Positions 8,321-19,734 of a stretch of 64,000 nucleotides of DNA are shown here, piece after piece (within the stretch, counting starts at the first letter, position 1; each line of letters opens with the position of its first letter). The notes under the pieces are model-generated. The model had not been told where the DNA came from. It searched no databases and worked only from the letters and a program-made list of their open reading frames with translations. The position numbers and the translations under genes were made by a program. The stretch is from Amycolatopsis thermophila (GTDB lineage: Bacteria > Actinomycetota > Actinomycetes > Mycobacteriales > Pseudonocardiaceae), in NCBI RefSeq assembly GCF_030814215.1, contig NZ_JAUSUT010000001.1:5952001-6016000 (forward strand), written 5' to 3'.

Positions 8321-8397
8321 TGGTGCCCCCGGTGAGATTCGAACTCACACTGGACGGGTTTTGAATCCGTTGCCTCTGCCAGTTGGGCTACGGGGGC
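8321..8397 (-). tRNA. tRNA with CAA anticodon (read as tRNA-Leu), short variable loop, CCA encoded
   Basis: The reverse strand folds as a tRNA. A 7-bp acceptor stem pairs GCCCCCG (8397-8391) with CGGGGGC (8331-8325), followed by A and an encoded CCA (8323-8321). The T arm is GTGAG-TTCGAAT-CTCAC. The D arm is GCC/GGC with a TGG loop. The anticodon loop TTCAAAA gives anticodon CAA, so it would read UUG. The closing 31-39 pair is an A-C mismatch. The variable loop is only five bases, although bacterial tRNA-Leu normally has a long variable arm, so identity should be checked. Confidence 0.8.
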
Positions 8398-8550
8398 GGC
8401 GCAGCCCGACTTTACGCGCCCCGGCCTGGCGCGCGGGAGCGGGGGTAGCCCTGCGTGACGACCGCTCACGCGACCGCCCGGCGGTGAGGCCTGGTCCCCG
8501 GCCGCACCCGGACGGACAATGACGCCGATCCGGCCATCCCGGGAGGAGTC

Positions 8551-8706
8551 ATGAACCGAAGACCCGACGATCACCTCGACGAGGTGCGTGAGCAGGCGCG
8601 TGAGGCGCACGAGTCCATCGAGGACCGTTACCAGGAAGCGATTTCCTCGCTGGAGGAGATCATGCGCGGCAAGCCCACGGACACGCAGCGGGACGAAGAC
8701 GAGTAG
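8551..8706 (+). CDS. Small acidic hypothetical protein (51 aa)
   Basis: ATG at 8551 with GGGAGGAG six bases upstream opens a 51-residue protein, MNRRPDDHLDEVREQAREAH followed by an amphipathic helix and an acidic tail ending QRDEDE. It is mostly helical, very charged, without membrane segments, and third codon positions are strongly GC, so it is a credible gene. It follows a tRNA gene by about 150 bases. I do not recognise its family. Confidence 0.65.
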   Translation: MNRRPDDHLDEVREQAREAHESIEDRYQEAISSLEEIMRGKPTDTQRDEDE

Positions 8707-8769
8707 CCGGCCACCGCGCCCTCCGGGCCGGCTCGCGGCACGCTCGCGAGCACGGGGGCGAACAACCCG

Positions 8770-8990
8770 ATGACCACCTACGACCGGCCGGCGACGGACC
8801 ACACGCCGCCGACGGAGGTGCCCACCGCGCTGCTGGCCGCGCGCGCCGGCGAGTTCGACCGCGACATCCGGGCGCGGGAGACTCGTGCCCGGCGCTCCTC
8901 GAGGCCACGCCCGGCCGGGCGGCCCGGACGCGATCGCGTCCTGGCGGGACAAGGTGCGCGCGGCGTGGGAGATCCCGCGCGGGGCGGCAC
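8770..8990 (+). pseudogene. Small hypothetical protein, apparently frameshifted
   Basis: An ATG at 8770 opens a frame (MTTYDRPATDHTPP, then LLAARAGEFDRDIRARE) with high third-position GC for about 38 codons, after which it turns into low-complexity Arg/Pro. From about 8900 coding bias moves to another frame (PDAIASWRDKVRAAWEIP). The simplest reading is one small gene with a frameshift near 8880-8900. Family unknown. Confidence 0.4.
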
Positions 8991-9018
8991 GGCGTGACCC
9001 TCGCGGGCGGTTGAGCGG

Positions 9019-9228
9019 GTGGGGCCCCGTGCGGACGGCCGGCCGCCCGCACGGGACGCCGCCCTCGCACGGCTTCCCGGGATCTACGCGCGGGCGTCGC
9101 GGTTACGCGACTCCGGCGCCGGACGACCGCTGATCGCCGAGCGGTTGCGGGTGGAACCGCAGGCGCTGGACGCGTTGTCCGCCATCGCGGAGGCGAAACT
9201 CGCCGCCCTGCCGGGCGAGGACGGCTGA
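9019..9228 (+). CDS. Small helix-turn-helix-like protein (69 aa)
   Basis: A GTG-started frame of 69 residues. The N-terminal 15 residues are low-complexity, but the rest is helical and resembles a small HTH: LARLPGIYARASRLRDSG, then IAERLRVEPQALDALSAIAE and a Lys/Leu-rich end. This pattern occurs in short actinobacterial proteins that follow sigma-factor-like domains. No Shine-Dalgarno is obvious, and it may instead be the distal part of the broken gene starting at 8770. Confidence 0.45.
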   Translation: MGPRADGRPPARDAALARLPGIYARASRLRDSGAGRPLIAERLRVEPQALDALSAIAEAKLAALPGEDG

Positions 9229-9245
9229 GTCCGGTGCGGACCTCG

Positions 9246-9690
9246 CTACCCCGGTGCCGGCCGCAGGGCGAGCAGTTGCTTCGCGTGCCCGGGCAGGCTC
9301 CGCTTCGGCCAGGCCGGTGATCAGGTCGCGCAGCGGCAACGGCTGATCGACCAGCACCGCGCCGCCGGACAGCGACCGCGTGGGCACCACCGTGTCCACT
9401 TCGGACTCGCTCGGCGCCGGCACCAGTGCGCCCAGTGCCGCACCCTGCCCGCGGATCCGCTCCCGGAGCCCGGCGGCGTGGTGATCCGGGACAGCGACCA
9501 GTCGTCCTGCGCGATGCGGTTGTCGTAGGTGGTGTTCTCCCCCGCCGCGACGGCCGCGACCGCGGCGAGGGTGCGCGCCAGGATCTGCTCCGCGGTCCAC
9601 TCACCGGGCGGCGGATCACCCGTGGCGGCGGTGGCGACGTCGAGCAGTGCGCGGTGGGCTTCCCCGAGTGCGGCCGTGTCCCTCGGAGCC
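9246..9690 (-). pseudogene. DinB/maleylpyruvate-isomerase-like protein, two frameshifts
   Basis: Three minus-strand frames together give a familiar actinobacterial protein. The first carries LGEAHRALLDVATAATGDPPP, GEWTAEQILA and NTTYDNRIAQDDWSL. The second, after a shift near 9480, carries RERIRGQGAALGALV and VLVDQPLPLRDLITGLAE. The third, after a shift near 9310, carries SLPGHAKQLLALRPAPG and the stop at 9246-9248. A few residues after EQILA also seem deleted. The gene is directly downstream of the ArsR-SRPBCC gene on the same strand and was probably its operon partner. Confidence 0.7.
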
Positions 9691-9691
9691 C

Positions 9692-10474
9692 CTACGCGTG
9701 CGCGGCGCGCATCTCCCACGGCGCCTGCGGCAGCACGTCGCCGGTCTCCAGCAGGGACTTCAGGTTCGCCAGCACGGCGGGCCACCCGCTGGAGATCCCG
9801 TTCAGCATCTCCTGGTCGGGCAGCTTCTCGTGGGTCACGGTGAGGCGGACGATCTCCTCGTGCGGTTCGACGAGGAAGGTGACGACCGACGGTTCCCGCG
9901 TCTGTCCCGGTGAGTCCTCGAAGGTGATGACGAGCCGCGTCGGCGGATCGGACTCGAGGACCTCGCCGACCACGTCGGCCACCCCGGACCCGTCCGCCCG
10001 CCGGTGCTCCCAGCGCGAGCCGGGCTGCCAGTCCGACACGTTCTCGTGCCCCCAGTACCGCGCGGTCAGGTCCGCGTCGGTCAGTGCTTTCCACACCTGC
10101 TCCGCGCTCGCGCGGATGTAGGTGACGTAGACGTAGTCCGGGACGTTCATGGCGTACTCCTCTGCCTGGTTCTTGATGGCGCTGAGCGCTCGCAGCCGCG
10201 GCTTGTCGAACTCCGAGATCCAGCGCTGCTCGATCTCGTGGATCGGCCCGGGGTTCAGGTAGTGCAGCCGTTCCCGCCCACGCCGCACGACGGTCACGAG
10301 GTTGGCCCGCACCAGGACGTCCAGGTGCTGGGTCGCCGACTGGCGGGCCATGTCCAGGTGTTCGCACACCTGGCGCAGCGTCTGGCCGTTCTGCTCACGC
10401 AGCCGGTCGAGCAGCAGCCGCCGGGTCGGGTCGGCCAGTGCCTTGAAGACCGTGTCCATCGCTTCGGCGCTCAC
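9692..10474 (-). CDS. ArsR-family regulator fused to an SRPBCC (AHSA1-type) domain
   Basis: Protein of 260 residues in two parts. Residues 1-100 are an ArsR winged helix (VFKALADPTRRLLLDRLREQ, then the recognition helix MARQSATQHLDVLVRANLV). Residues about 110-250 are an activator-of-Hsp90-like START fold with a hydrophobic pocket (VYVTYIRASAEQVWKALTD, ARYWGHENVSDWQPGSRWEH, SSGWPAVLANLKSLLE). The ArsR half has no cysteine cluster, so it probably senses a small molecule in the pocket, not a metal. The GTG at 10474 is taken as start, with an internal ATG at 10459 possible. A perfect palindrome immediately upstream suggests autoregulation. Confidence 0.88.
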   Translation of the reverse strand: MSAEAMDTVFKALADPTRRLLLDRLREQNGQTLRQVCEHLDMARQSATQHLDVLVRANLVTVVRRGRERLHYLNPGPIHEIEQRWISEFDKPRLRALSAIKNQAEEYAMNVPDYVYVTYIRASAEQVWKALTDADLTARYWGHENVSDWQPGSRWEHRRADGSGVADVVGEVLESDPPTRLVITFEDSPGQTREPSVVTFLVEPHEEIVRLTVTHEKLPDQEMLNGISSGWPAVLANLKSLLETGDVLPQAPWEMRAAHA

Positions 10475-10479
10475 CGGTC

Positions 10480-10507
10480 CATTATGCAGGTATTTACCTG
10501 CATAATG
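10480..10507. promoter_or_regulatory. Palindromic operator upstream of the ArsR-SRPBCC gene
   Basis: Two perfect 13-base arms, CATTATGCAGGTA at 10480-10492 and its reverse complement at 10495-10507, separated by TT. It is far more AT-rich than its surroundings and lies 6 bases upstream of the start codon, so it is very likely the operator of this regulator and overlaps its promoter. Confidence 0.85.
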
Positions 10508-10521
10508 TCAACCCCGCCGCC

Positions 10522-11589
10522 TCAGGCCGCCCTGCCCGCGGCGGGGCGCACCGTGGCCGACACCCGCGCGACGAACTCCGCGTTCGACTTCGTCGTGCGC
10601 AGCTGGTCCAGGAACTGCTCGGTGGCGCGTTTCGGGTCCTGGACCGCCAGCGCGCGCCGGACCTCGGTCATCACGGTCAGCTCGGGCGGGGTGAGCAGGA
10701 GCTCGTCCCGGCGGGTGCCGGACGCGAAGAGGTCGATCGCGGGGTAGACGCGATGGTCGGCGAGGGTTCGGTCCAGGCGCAGCTCGGAATTGCCGGTGCT
10801 CTTCAGTTCCTCGAAGAACACGGTGTCCGCGAGCGAACCGGTCCCCACCAGCGCCGTGGCGATGACGGTGAGCGAGCCGCCGCCCTCGATGTTGCGCGCA
10901 GCCCCGAGGATCTTCTTCATCGGGTGCAGCGCGCCGGCGTCGACACCGCCGGACAGGACGCGGCCCGAGGGGCGGGCGGCGAGGTTGTAGGCGCGGCCGA
11001 GGCGGGTGAGCGAGTCGAGCAGCAGCACGACGTCACGGCCGGTCTCCACCAGCCGTTTCGCGCGTTCCACCGCCAGCTCGGCGACGGCCGTGTGCTCGGC
11101 GGGTTTGCGGTCGAACGTCGAGGCGACCACTTCGCCGCGCACGGTGCGCCGGATCTCCGTCACCTCCTCCGGCCGCTCGTCGGCCAGCAGCACCATCAGG
11201 TGCACGGACGGGTGGTTCACCGCGACGGCGTGGGCGATCGCCTGCAGCACCGAGGTCTTGCCGGTCCGCGGCGGAGCCACGACGAGAGCGCGCTGCCCCT
11301 TGCCGATCGGGGCGACGAGGTCGAGCACGCGGGTGGTGAGCTGGTGGCGTTCCGTCTCCAGGACCAGACGCTCGTCCGGGTGCACGGGCGTGAGCCGGTC
11401 GAACTCGGGACGCGCACTGACCGGGGCGGAACCGTTGACGGACAACAGTTTCTCACCGTCCACCACGATCTCGTCGCCACGGCGCAGACCGTGCGCCCGG
11501 ATCAGTCCACAGGGGACAGGCGAACCGCCGGGCCCGTAGCCGAGGGTGCCGGACCTGCCGTGCACATCGAGAATTCCGTGAAAAGACAT
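10522..11589 (-). CDS. Compact transcription termination factor Rho paralogue
   Basis: RNA-dependent ATPase core of 355 residues. Residues 1-60 form the Rho RNA-binding region (HGILDVHGRSGTLGYG, then IRAHGLRRGDEIV). The ATPase carries Walker A APPRTGKTSVL, the ADERPEEVTE segment, a TFDRKPAEHTAVAELAVERAKRLVE helix, Walker B VVLLLDSLTRLGRAYN, and the R-loop region SGGVDAGALHPMKKILGAARNIEGGGSLT. Housekeeping actinobacterial Rho is 600-700 residues with a long insertion, so this is a trimmed second copy, not the main rho. The bicyclomycin-contacting DER triplet is kept. It is a single gene with a 230-base leader region upstream. Confidence 0.85.
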   Translation of the reverse strand: MSFHGILDVHGRSGTLGYGPGGSPVPCGLIRAHGLRRGDEIVVDGEKLLSVNGSAPVSARPEFDRLTPVHPDERLVLETERHQLTTRVLDLVAPIGKGQRALVVAPPRTGKTSVLQAIAHAVAVNHPSVHLMVLLADERPEEVTEIRRTVRGEVVASTFDRKPAEHTAVAELAVERAKRLVETGRDVVLLLDSLTRLGRAYNLAARPSGRVLSGGVDAGALHPMKKILGAARNIEGGGSLTVIATALVGTGSLADTVFFEELKSTGNSELRLDRTLADHRVYPAIDLFASGTRRDELLLTPPELTVMTEVRRALAVQDPKRATEQFLDQLRTTKSNAEFVARVSATVRPAAGRAA

Positions 11590-11722
11590 GGTTGTACTCC
11601 AAGAAGGGAAGACCGGCGACAGCCGGACACGAGAACCCGAAACTGCATCGGGAGGGAGAGAGCGATGACCTCACCGGGCGGCCGAGCCGACATCCGGGAG
11701 TTCAGCGCAGTCTAACCGATGA

Positions 11723-15178
<3,456 letters not shown>

Positions 15179-15239
15179 GGCCGGCCGGCGGGCGATCCAC
15201 TGTGGACCGCCTACCGGCCGCGGGCCTGGCGAACGGCTC

Positions 15240-16703
15240 CTACGGCAGCTCCGGCCAGTCGAGGCTCAGGGTCTGCGGCTCGGTGAACTCGTGGAGACCC
15301 TCGTGGCTTCCTTCGCGCCCCAGGCCGCTCTGCTTGACGCCGCCGAAGGGCGCCGACGGGTCGGAGACGAGCCCGCGGTTGATGCCCACCATGCCGGCCT
15401 CGATGGATTCGCCCAGGCGCATCGCGTACTGGAGGTCACCCGCGAAGACGTAGGCGGCGAGCCCGGCCTCCGAGGCGTTCACGGCGGTGAGCATCTGCCG
15501 CGGGTCGCGCCAGGTGACGATCGGCGCGACCGGGCCGAAGATCTCCTCCCGCACGACGTCGGCGTCGGCGGGGACGTCCGCGAGCACCGTGGGGGCCACG
15601 AAGTACCCCCGCGTCCCGGCGGGCACGGCGGCGCGCGCGGCGATCCGGGCCCCGCGCGCCAGCGCGTCGTCGACCAGCGACGTGACCTTCTCGACCGCGC
15701 CGGGGCTGATCAGCGGACCGATCGCGTTGGCCGCGTCGGACGACGGGCCGACCCGCAGCGCCTCGACCTCCTTGCCGAAGCGCGCGACGAACTCGTCCAC
15801 CACGTCGGCGTGCACGTAGAACCGGTTCGCGGCCACGCACACCTGCCCGCAGCCGCGGAACTTCGCGACCATCGCGCCCCGCACGGCCGCGTCGAGGTCG
15901 GCGTCGGCGGTCACGACGAACGGCGCGTTGCCGCCCAGCTCCATCGAGGCGTTGACCACGCGGTCGGCGGCCTGGCGCAGCAGGAGCTTGCCCACCCGGG
16001 TGGAGCCGGTGAACGAGATCTTGCGGACCCGCGGATCCTCCAGCCAGGTGGTCACCACCCCGGCGGCGTCGGTGGTGGGCACGACGTTGACGACCCCCGC
16101 GGGCAGGCCGGCCTCGGTGAGCAGCCGGGTGATCGCGAACGCGGTCAGCGGGGTTTCGGCCGCGGGCTTGAACACCACGGTGCACCCGGCCGCGAGCGCC
16201 GGCCCGACCTTGCGGGTGGCCATCGCCGCCGGGAAGTTCCACGGCGTCACCAGCGCGGCGACCCCGACGGGACGGTAGGTCACCACCGTGCGGCTGCCGC
16301 CGGCCGGCGCGACACCGTAGCGCCCTTCGACGCGCACGGCTTCCTCGCCGTACCACCGGAGGAACTCCGCGGCATAGGCCACTTCAGACAGTGCATCCGC
16401 CCTGGACTTGCCGTTCTCGGCGACGATCAGCGCGGCCAGGTCGTCCCGGTCGCGCATCATCAGCTCGTACGCGCGGTGCAGCACCTGCGAGCGTTCGCGA
16501 GGCGGTGTCGCGGCCCACGTGGCCGCGGCGGCGTCGGCCGCGTCGACGGCGGCGGTCGCGTCGGCGGGACCGCCGTTCGCGACGGTCGCGATCACCCGGC
16601 CGTCGGCGGGATCGTCCACATCGAACCGCCCGGCCGATCCGGTGGTCCACCGTCCACCGACGAAGAGGCCGCGGGCGGGGTCGAGCGTGTCGAGCAGGGA
16701 CAT
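15240..16703 (-). CDS. gabD: Succinate-semialdehyde dehydrogenase
   Basis: NAD(P)-dependent aldehyde dehydrogenase of 487 residues, normal length for GabD. Visible are the cofactor region TPWNFPAAMATRKVGPALAAG, the FTGSTRVGK loop, the general-base segment MELGGNAPFVV, and the nucleophile in RGCGQVCVAANRF. It ends with the usual PFGGVKQSGLGREG segment. It lies 13 bases downstream of gabT on the same strand, so the two make the GABA shunt: GABA to succinate semialdehyde to succinate. The final CxxANRF context and partner gene favour succinate semialdehyde over other aldehydes. Confidence 0.9.
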   Translation of the reverse strand: MSLLDTLDPARGLFVGGRWTTGSAGRFDVDDPADGRVIATVANGGPADATAAVDAADAAAATWAATPPRERSQVLHRAYELMMRDRDDLAALIVAENGKSRADALSEVAYAAEFLRWYGEEAVRVEGRYGVAPAGGSRTVVTYRPVGVAALVTPWNFPAAMATRKVGPALAAGCTVVFKPAAETPLTAFAITRLLTEAGLPAGVVNVVPTTDAAGVVTTWLEDPRVRKISFTGSTRVGKLLLRQAADRVVNASMELGGNAPFVVTADADLDAAVRGAMVAKFRGCGQVCVAANRFYVHADVVDEFVARFGKEVEALRVGPSSDAANAIGPLISPGAVEKVTSLVDDALARGARIAARAAVPAGTRGYFVAPTVLADVPADADVVREEIFGPVAPIVTWRDPRQMLTAVNASEAGLAAYVFAGDLQYAMRLGESIEAGMVGINRGLVSDPSAPFGGVKQSGLGREGSHEGLHEFTEPQTLSLDWPELP

Positions 16704-16716
16704 GCGCAGGCCTTTC

Positions 16717-18060
16717 TCAGGACCGGGCGAACGCCGCGGCGAGGATGTCGAGGGCTTCGTGGAGGAGCGCGTCGCTGATCGGCAGCGGAGGCAGGAAGCG
16801 CAGCACGTTGCCGTGGGTGCCGCAGGTCAGGACGATCACGCCGGCCGCGTGTGCGGCGGCCGCGACCGACCGCGCCAGGTCGGCGTCCGGCTCGCGAGTA
16901 CCCGGCTGGACGAGTTCGACGGCGATCATCGCACCGCGCCCGCGCACGTCACCGATCCGGGGATCGTCGCGCTGCAACCGCGACAGGCGCTCCGTCATGA
17001 GCGTCTCGATCCGCCGGGCGCGGTCGGTCAGGCGCCCAGCCTCGATCGTCTCGATCGTCGCCAGGGCGGCGGCGCACGCGAGCGGGTTGCCGCCGTAGGT
17101 GCCGCCGAGCCCGCCGGGGTGCGCCGCGTCCATGATCCCGGCGCGCCCGGTCACCGCGGCCAGCGGCAGGCCGCCGGCGATCCCCTTCGCGCTCACCAGC
17201 AGATCCGGCACGAGCCCCTCGTGCTCGCAGGCGAACATCGCGCCGGTGCGGGCGAACCCGGTCTGCACCTCGTCGGCGACGAAGACGATCCCCTTCGCCC
17301 GGCACCACTCCAGCAGGGCGGGCAGGAACCCGGGCGCGGGCACGATGAACCCGCCCTCGCCCTGGATCGGCTCGATCACGAGCGCGGCCACCCGGTCGGC
17401 GCCGACCTGCTCGTCGATCACCTCGATGGCCCGGCGGGCGGCGGTCTCGCCGTCGAGCCCGCCGTCGCGGAAGGGGTAGGACAGTGGCGCGCGGTGGACC
17501 TCCGGCGCGAACGGACCGAAACCGTGCTTGTAGGGCCGGACCTTCGCGGTCATCGCCATCGTCAGGTTCGTGCGGCCGTGGTAGGCGTGGTCGAACACCA
17601 CGACCGCCGGCCTGCCGGTGTGGGCGCGGGCGATCTTCACCGCGTTCTCCACCGCCTCGGCGCCGGTGTTGAACAGCGCCGACCGCTTCTCGTGGGTGCC
17701 GGGCGTCAGCCGGTTGAGCTGCTCGGCCACGGCGACGTACCCCTCGTACGGGGTGACCATGAAACAGGTGTGCGTGAACGCCTCCACCTGGCGGCCCACC
17801 GCTTCCACCACGCGCGGCGCGCTCGATCCGACCGTCGTGACGGCGATGCCGGAGCCGAGGTCGATGAGCACGTTGCCGTCGACGTCCTCGACGACGCCGC
17901 CGGACGCGCGGACGGCGAACACGGGCATCGTGGTACCCACTCCGGCGGCCACGGCGTGGTGCTTGCGCGCCATCAGTTCCCGGGAGCGCGGGCCGGGGAT
18001 CTCGGTGACGAGGGTGCGTTCCTGGCGGAGGGCCGCGGGAGCGACGTCGGCGAGGGTCAT
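16717..18060 (-). CDS. gabT: 4-aminobutyrate--2-oxoglutarate transaminase
   Basis: PLP-dependent class III aminotransferase of 447 residues. The PLP-binding lysine is in LLVSAKGIAGGLP, with upstream FVADEVQTGFARTG carrying the cofactor-contacting Asp, and VVVFDHAYHGRTNLTMAMT earlier. The ending (GNVLRFLPPLPISD) is typical of GabT. The frame is open further upstream, but ATG at 18060 is used because it gives the common MTLADV-type start with AGGATGG just before it. First gene of gabTD, transcribed away from a LysR-type gene that probably controls it. Confidence 0.9.
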   Translation of the reverse strand: MTLADVAPAALRQERTLVTEIPGPRSRELMARKHHAVAAGVGTTMPVFAVRASGGVVEDVDGNVLIDLGSGIAVTTVGSSAPRVVEAVGRQVEAFTHTCFMVTPYEGYVAVAEQLNRLTPGTHEKRSALFNTGAEAVENAVKIARAHTGRPAVVVFDHAYHGRTNLTMAMTAKVRPYKHGFGPFAPEVHRAPLSYPFRDGGLDGETAARRAIEVIDEQVGADRVAALVIEPIQGEGGFIVPAPGFLPALLEWCRAKGIVFVADEVQTGFARTGAMFACEHEGLVPDLLVSAKGIAGGLPLAAVTGRAGIMDAAHPGGLGGTYGGNPLACAAALATIETIEAGRLTDRARRIETLMTERLSRLQRDDPRIGDVRGRGAMIAVELVQPGTREPDADLARSVAAAAHAAGVIVLTCGTHGNVLRFLPPLPISDALLHEALDILAAAFARS

Positions 18061-18143
18061 GCCGCCATCCTGGGAGCGCCCGGTCATGCCGTCCAGTGCC
18101 TGTTTGGCAAGAGACCTAGAACTGTGCGGCATACTTGCCGGTC

Positions 18144-19046
18144 ATGGAGCTCCGGACGCTGCGCTACTTCGTGGCGGTCGCCGATTCGGGTTCGGTGAGC
18201 GCGGCCGCGCAGACCGTCCACGTGACCCAGCCCGCGCTGTCCCGGCAGATCCGCCAGCTGGAGCGGGAGCTGCAGGTCACCCTGTTCACGCGCCGCGGCG
18301 GCCGGCTCGAGCTGACCGCGGCGGGCCGGCAGTTCGTGCCGGTGGTCCGTGACCTGCTCCGGCGCGCGGAGGACGCCCGGTCCGCGGCCGAGGCCTTCGC
18401 CGCCGGACGGCTCGTGCACCTGACGATCGCCGCCACGACGACCACCCTCACCGACGTGATCGCCCCGTTCCTGGCGACCTTCGGCCCGGACGACCCGCTG
18501 CCGACCGTGCGCGAGGTCGGCGGTCCGGAGGCGGCGCTCGCCCTGCTGCACCGGGGCGCGGACCTCGCGGTCGTCACCCAGGTGCCGCCGCCGTCGTGGA
18601 GCACCCGCGCGCTGGCGGTGCTGCCGCTGTTCGCCTACGTGCGCGCCGACCACCCGTGGGCGGGGCGGGACACCGTGGACCTCGCCGAACTGGCCGCGCA
18701 GACACTGGTGGTGCTCGACCCGTCGTTCCGGCCGCGACAACTGCTGCAGGAAGCGCTGTCCGACCAGGGGCTCGCCGCGGCCGCCTACGTCGAGTGCGGC
18801 AATCCGCAGGTGGCGCAGGCACTCGCCGCGGCGGGCCGCGGGATCGCCGTCGTCTCCGACGACCCCCGGTTCGGCCTGCACGGCCTGCGGATCACGACCG
18901 CGGCCTGCGGGCCGCGCATCCGGCTGCACGCCGCGTGGGACCCCGGCCACCACGCGGGCCCCGCCCTCGCCGCGATCGCCGCCCGCATCCGGCGGTTCTG
19001 CGCCGACCGCTACGGCGACGACGTCCTCCCGCCCGCCCCGGGCTAG
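18144..19046 (+). CDS. LysR-family transcriptional regulator
   Basis: DNA-binding regulator of 300 residues. The N-terminal winged helix is standard (LRTLRYFVAVADSGSVSAAA, then VTQPALSRQIRQLERELQVTLF), and residues about 90-290 form the effector-binding domain. ATG at 18144 is preferred to the GTG nine bases earlier. It is divergent from gabTD with only 83 bases between start codons, the usual arrangement for a LysR regulator and its target operon, so control of GABA use is a fair inference. Confidence 0.88.
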   Translation: MELRTLRYFVAVADSGSVSAAAQTVHVTQPALSRQIRQLERELQVTLFTRRGGRLELTAAGRQFVPVVRDLLRRAEDARSAAEAFAAGRLVHLTIAATTTTLTDVIAPFLATFGPDDPLPTVREVGGPEAALALLHRGADLAVVTQVPPPSWSTRALAVLPLFAYVRADHPWAGRDTVDLAELAAQTLVVLDPSFRPRQLLQEALSDQGLAAAAYVECGNPQVAQALAAAGRGIAVVSDDPRFGLHGLRITTAACGPRIRLHAAWDPGHHAGPALAAIAARIRRFCADRYGDDVLPPAPG

Positions 19047-19074
19047 ACGGGTAAGTCCTCAGTTTCTGGATGGT

Positions 19075-19734
19075 GTGTGGAGAGGGGCGAAGGGTGGTCA
19101 AGATCAGTTTGCTGCTGACGCTGGCGTTGGCGCAGGTGCTGTTGTGGTGCGGTCGGAGGCACGGTGGTTGCGGTTTGTGCCCCGTCATGTGCCGGGCGCC
19201 TGCCCTTACCCGCGCGGCCAGTTGGTTACAACAAGCGGCTGCGTGCCTCGGTCCCGCTGCTCGACCGGCGGACCCGGGTGCTGGCTCCCGACACCGATCT
19301 GTGGGCGGACACGACCTGGATCGTGGATTCCACCCCGGGAATGCGCACGGTCCCGCCCCAGAGTAAGCGGCCGAACCTGGCCGGCTGGGCCGGTTACGGC
19401 TACTGCGCGAGCCACTCCCACTTCTTCTGGGGCCAGCGCCTGCACCGCACCCCGGCCGGGCTGCCGATCACCTGGGCCCTGGCCGACCCCAAGCTCCACG
19501 AGCGTCAGGTGCTGATGGCCGTGCCGGACCAGGACCGCGCCCTGATGCACGACCGGCCAGGACTGCTGATTCTGGCCGACAAGGGCTGCGCCTCCCGGAC
19601 CGTCGACGGCGTCGCCGCCCGCGTCGCCCACCGACTGCTCGCCCTTGCCGCCGCCATCTGGCACAACCACGCCACCGACCACCGGATCCCGGATCGCCTA
19701 CGACCACCGACCGAGATCGGACTTACTCGGCTAG
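19075..19734 (+). pseudogene. IS982-family transposase remnant
   Basis: Parts of an IS982 transposase are spread over more than one frame. They are LRFVPRHVPGACPYPRG near 19165, GYNKRLRASVPLLDRRTRVLA, WADTTWIVDSTPGM, NLAGWAGYGYCASHSHFFWG, LPITWALADPKLHERQVLMA and LLILADKGCASR (the last Asp of the DDE set). The text then jumps to the C-terminal VDGVAARVAHRLLALAAAIWHNH and ends as SRIAYDH in another frame. About 60 residues are deleted and at least two frameshifts are present. It cannot be functional. Its end abuts the stop of the DHA2 exporter. Confidence 0.85.

Noticed and set aside
10522..11589. Rho paralogue as a bicyclomycin-resistance determinant
   Set aside because: Residues known to contact the drug (DER triplet, Walker A lysine) appear conserved, so the sequence gives no sign of resistance.
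11502..11693. 62-codon leader ORF upstream of and overlapping rho
   Set aside because: No ribosome-binding site, and its second half is antiphase to the rho gene. Attenuator role cannot be supported from sequence alone.
15190..15210. TCCACTGTGGA palindrome as a specific regulator site
   Set aside because: The same or near-identical word appears at about 20164, 26007 and 26054, also inside coding sequence, so it looks like a frequent genomic word and not a local operator.
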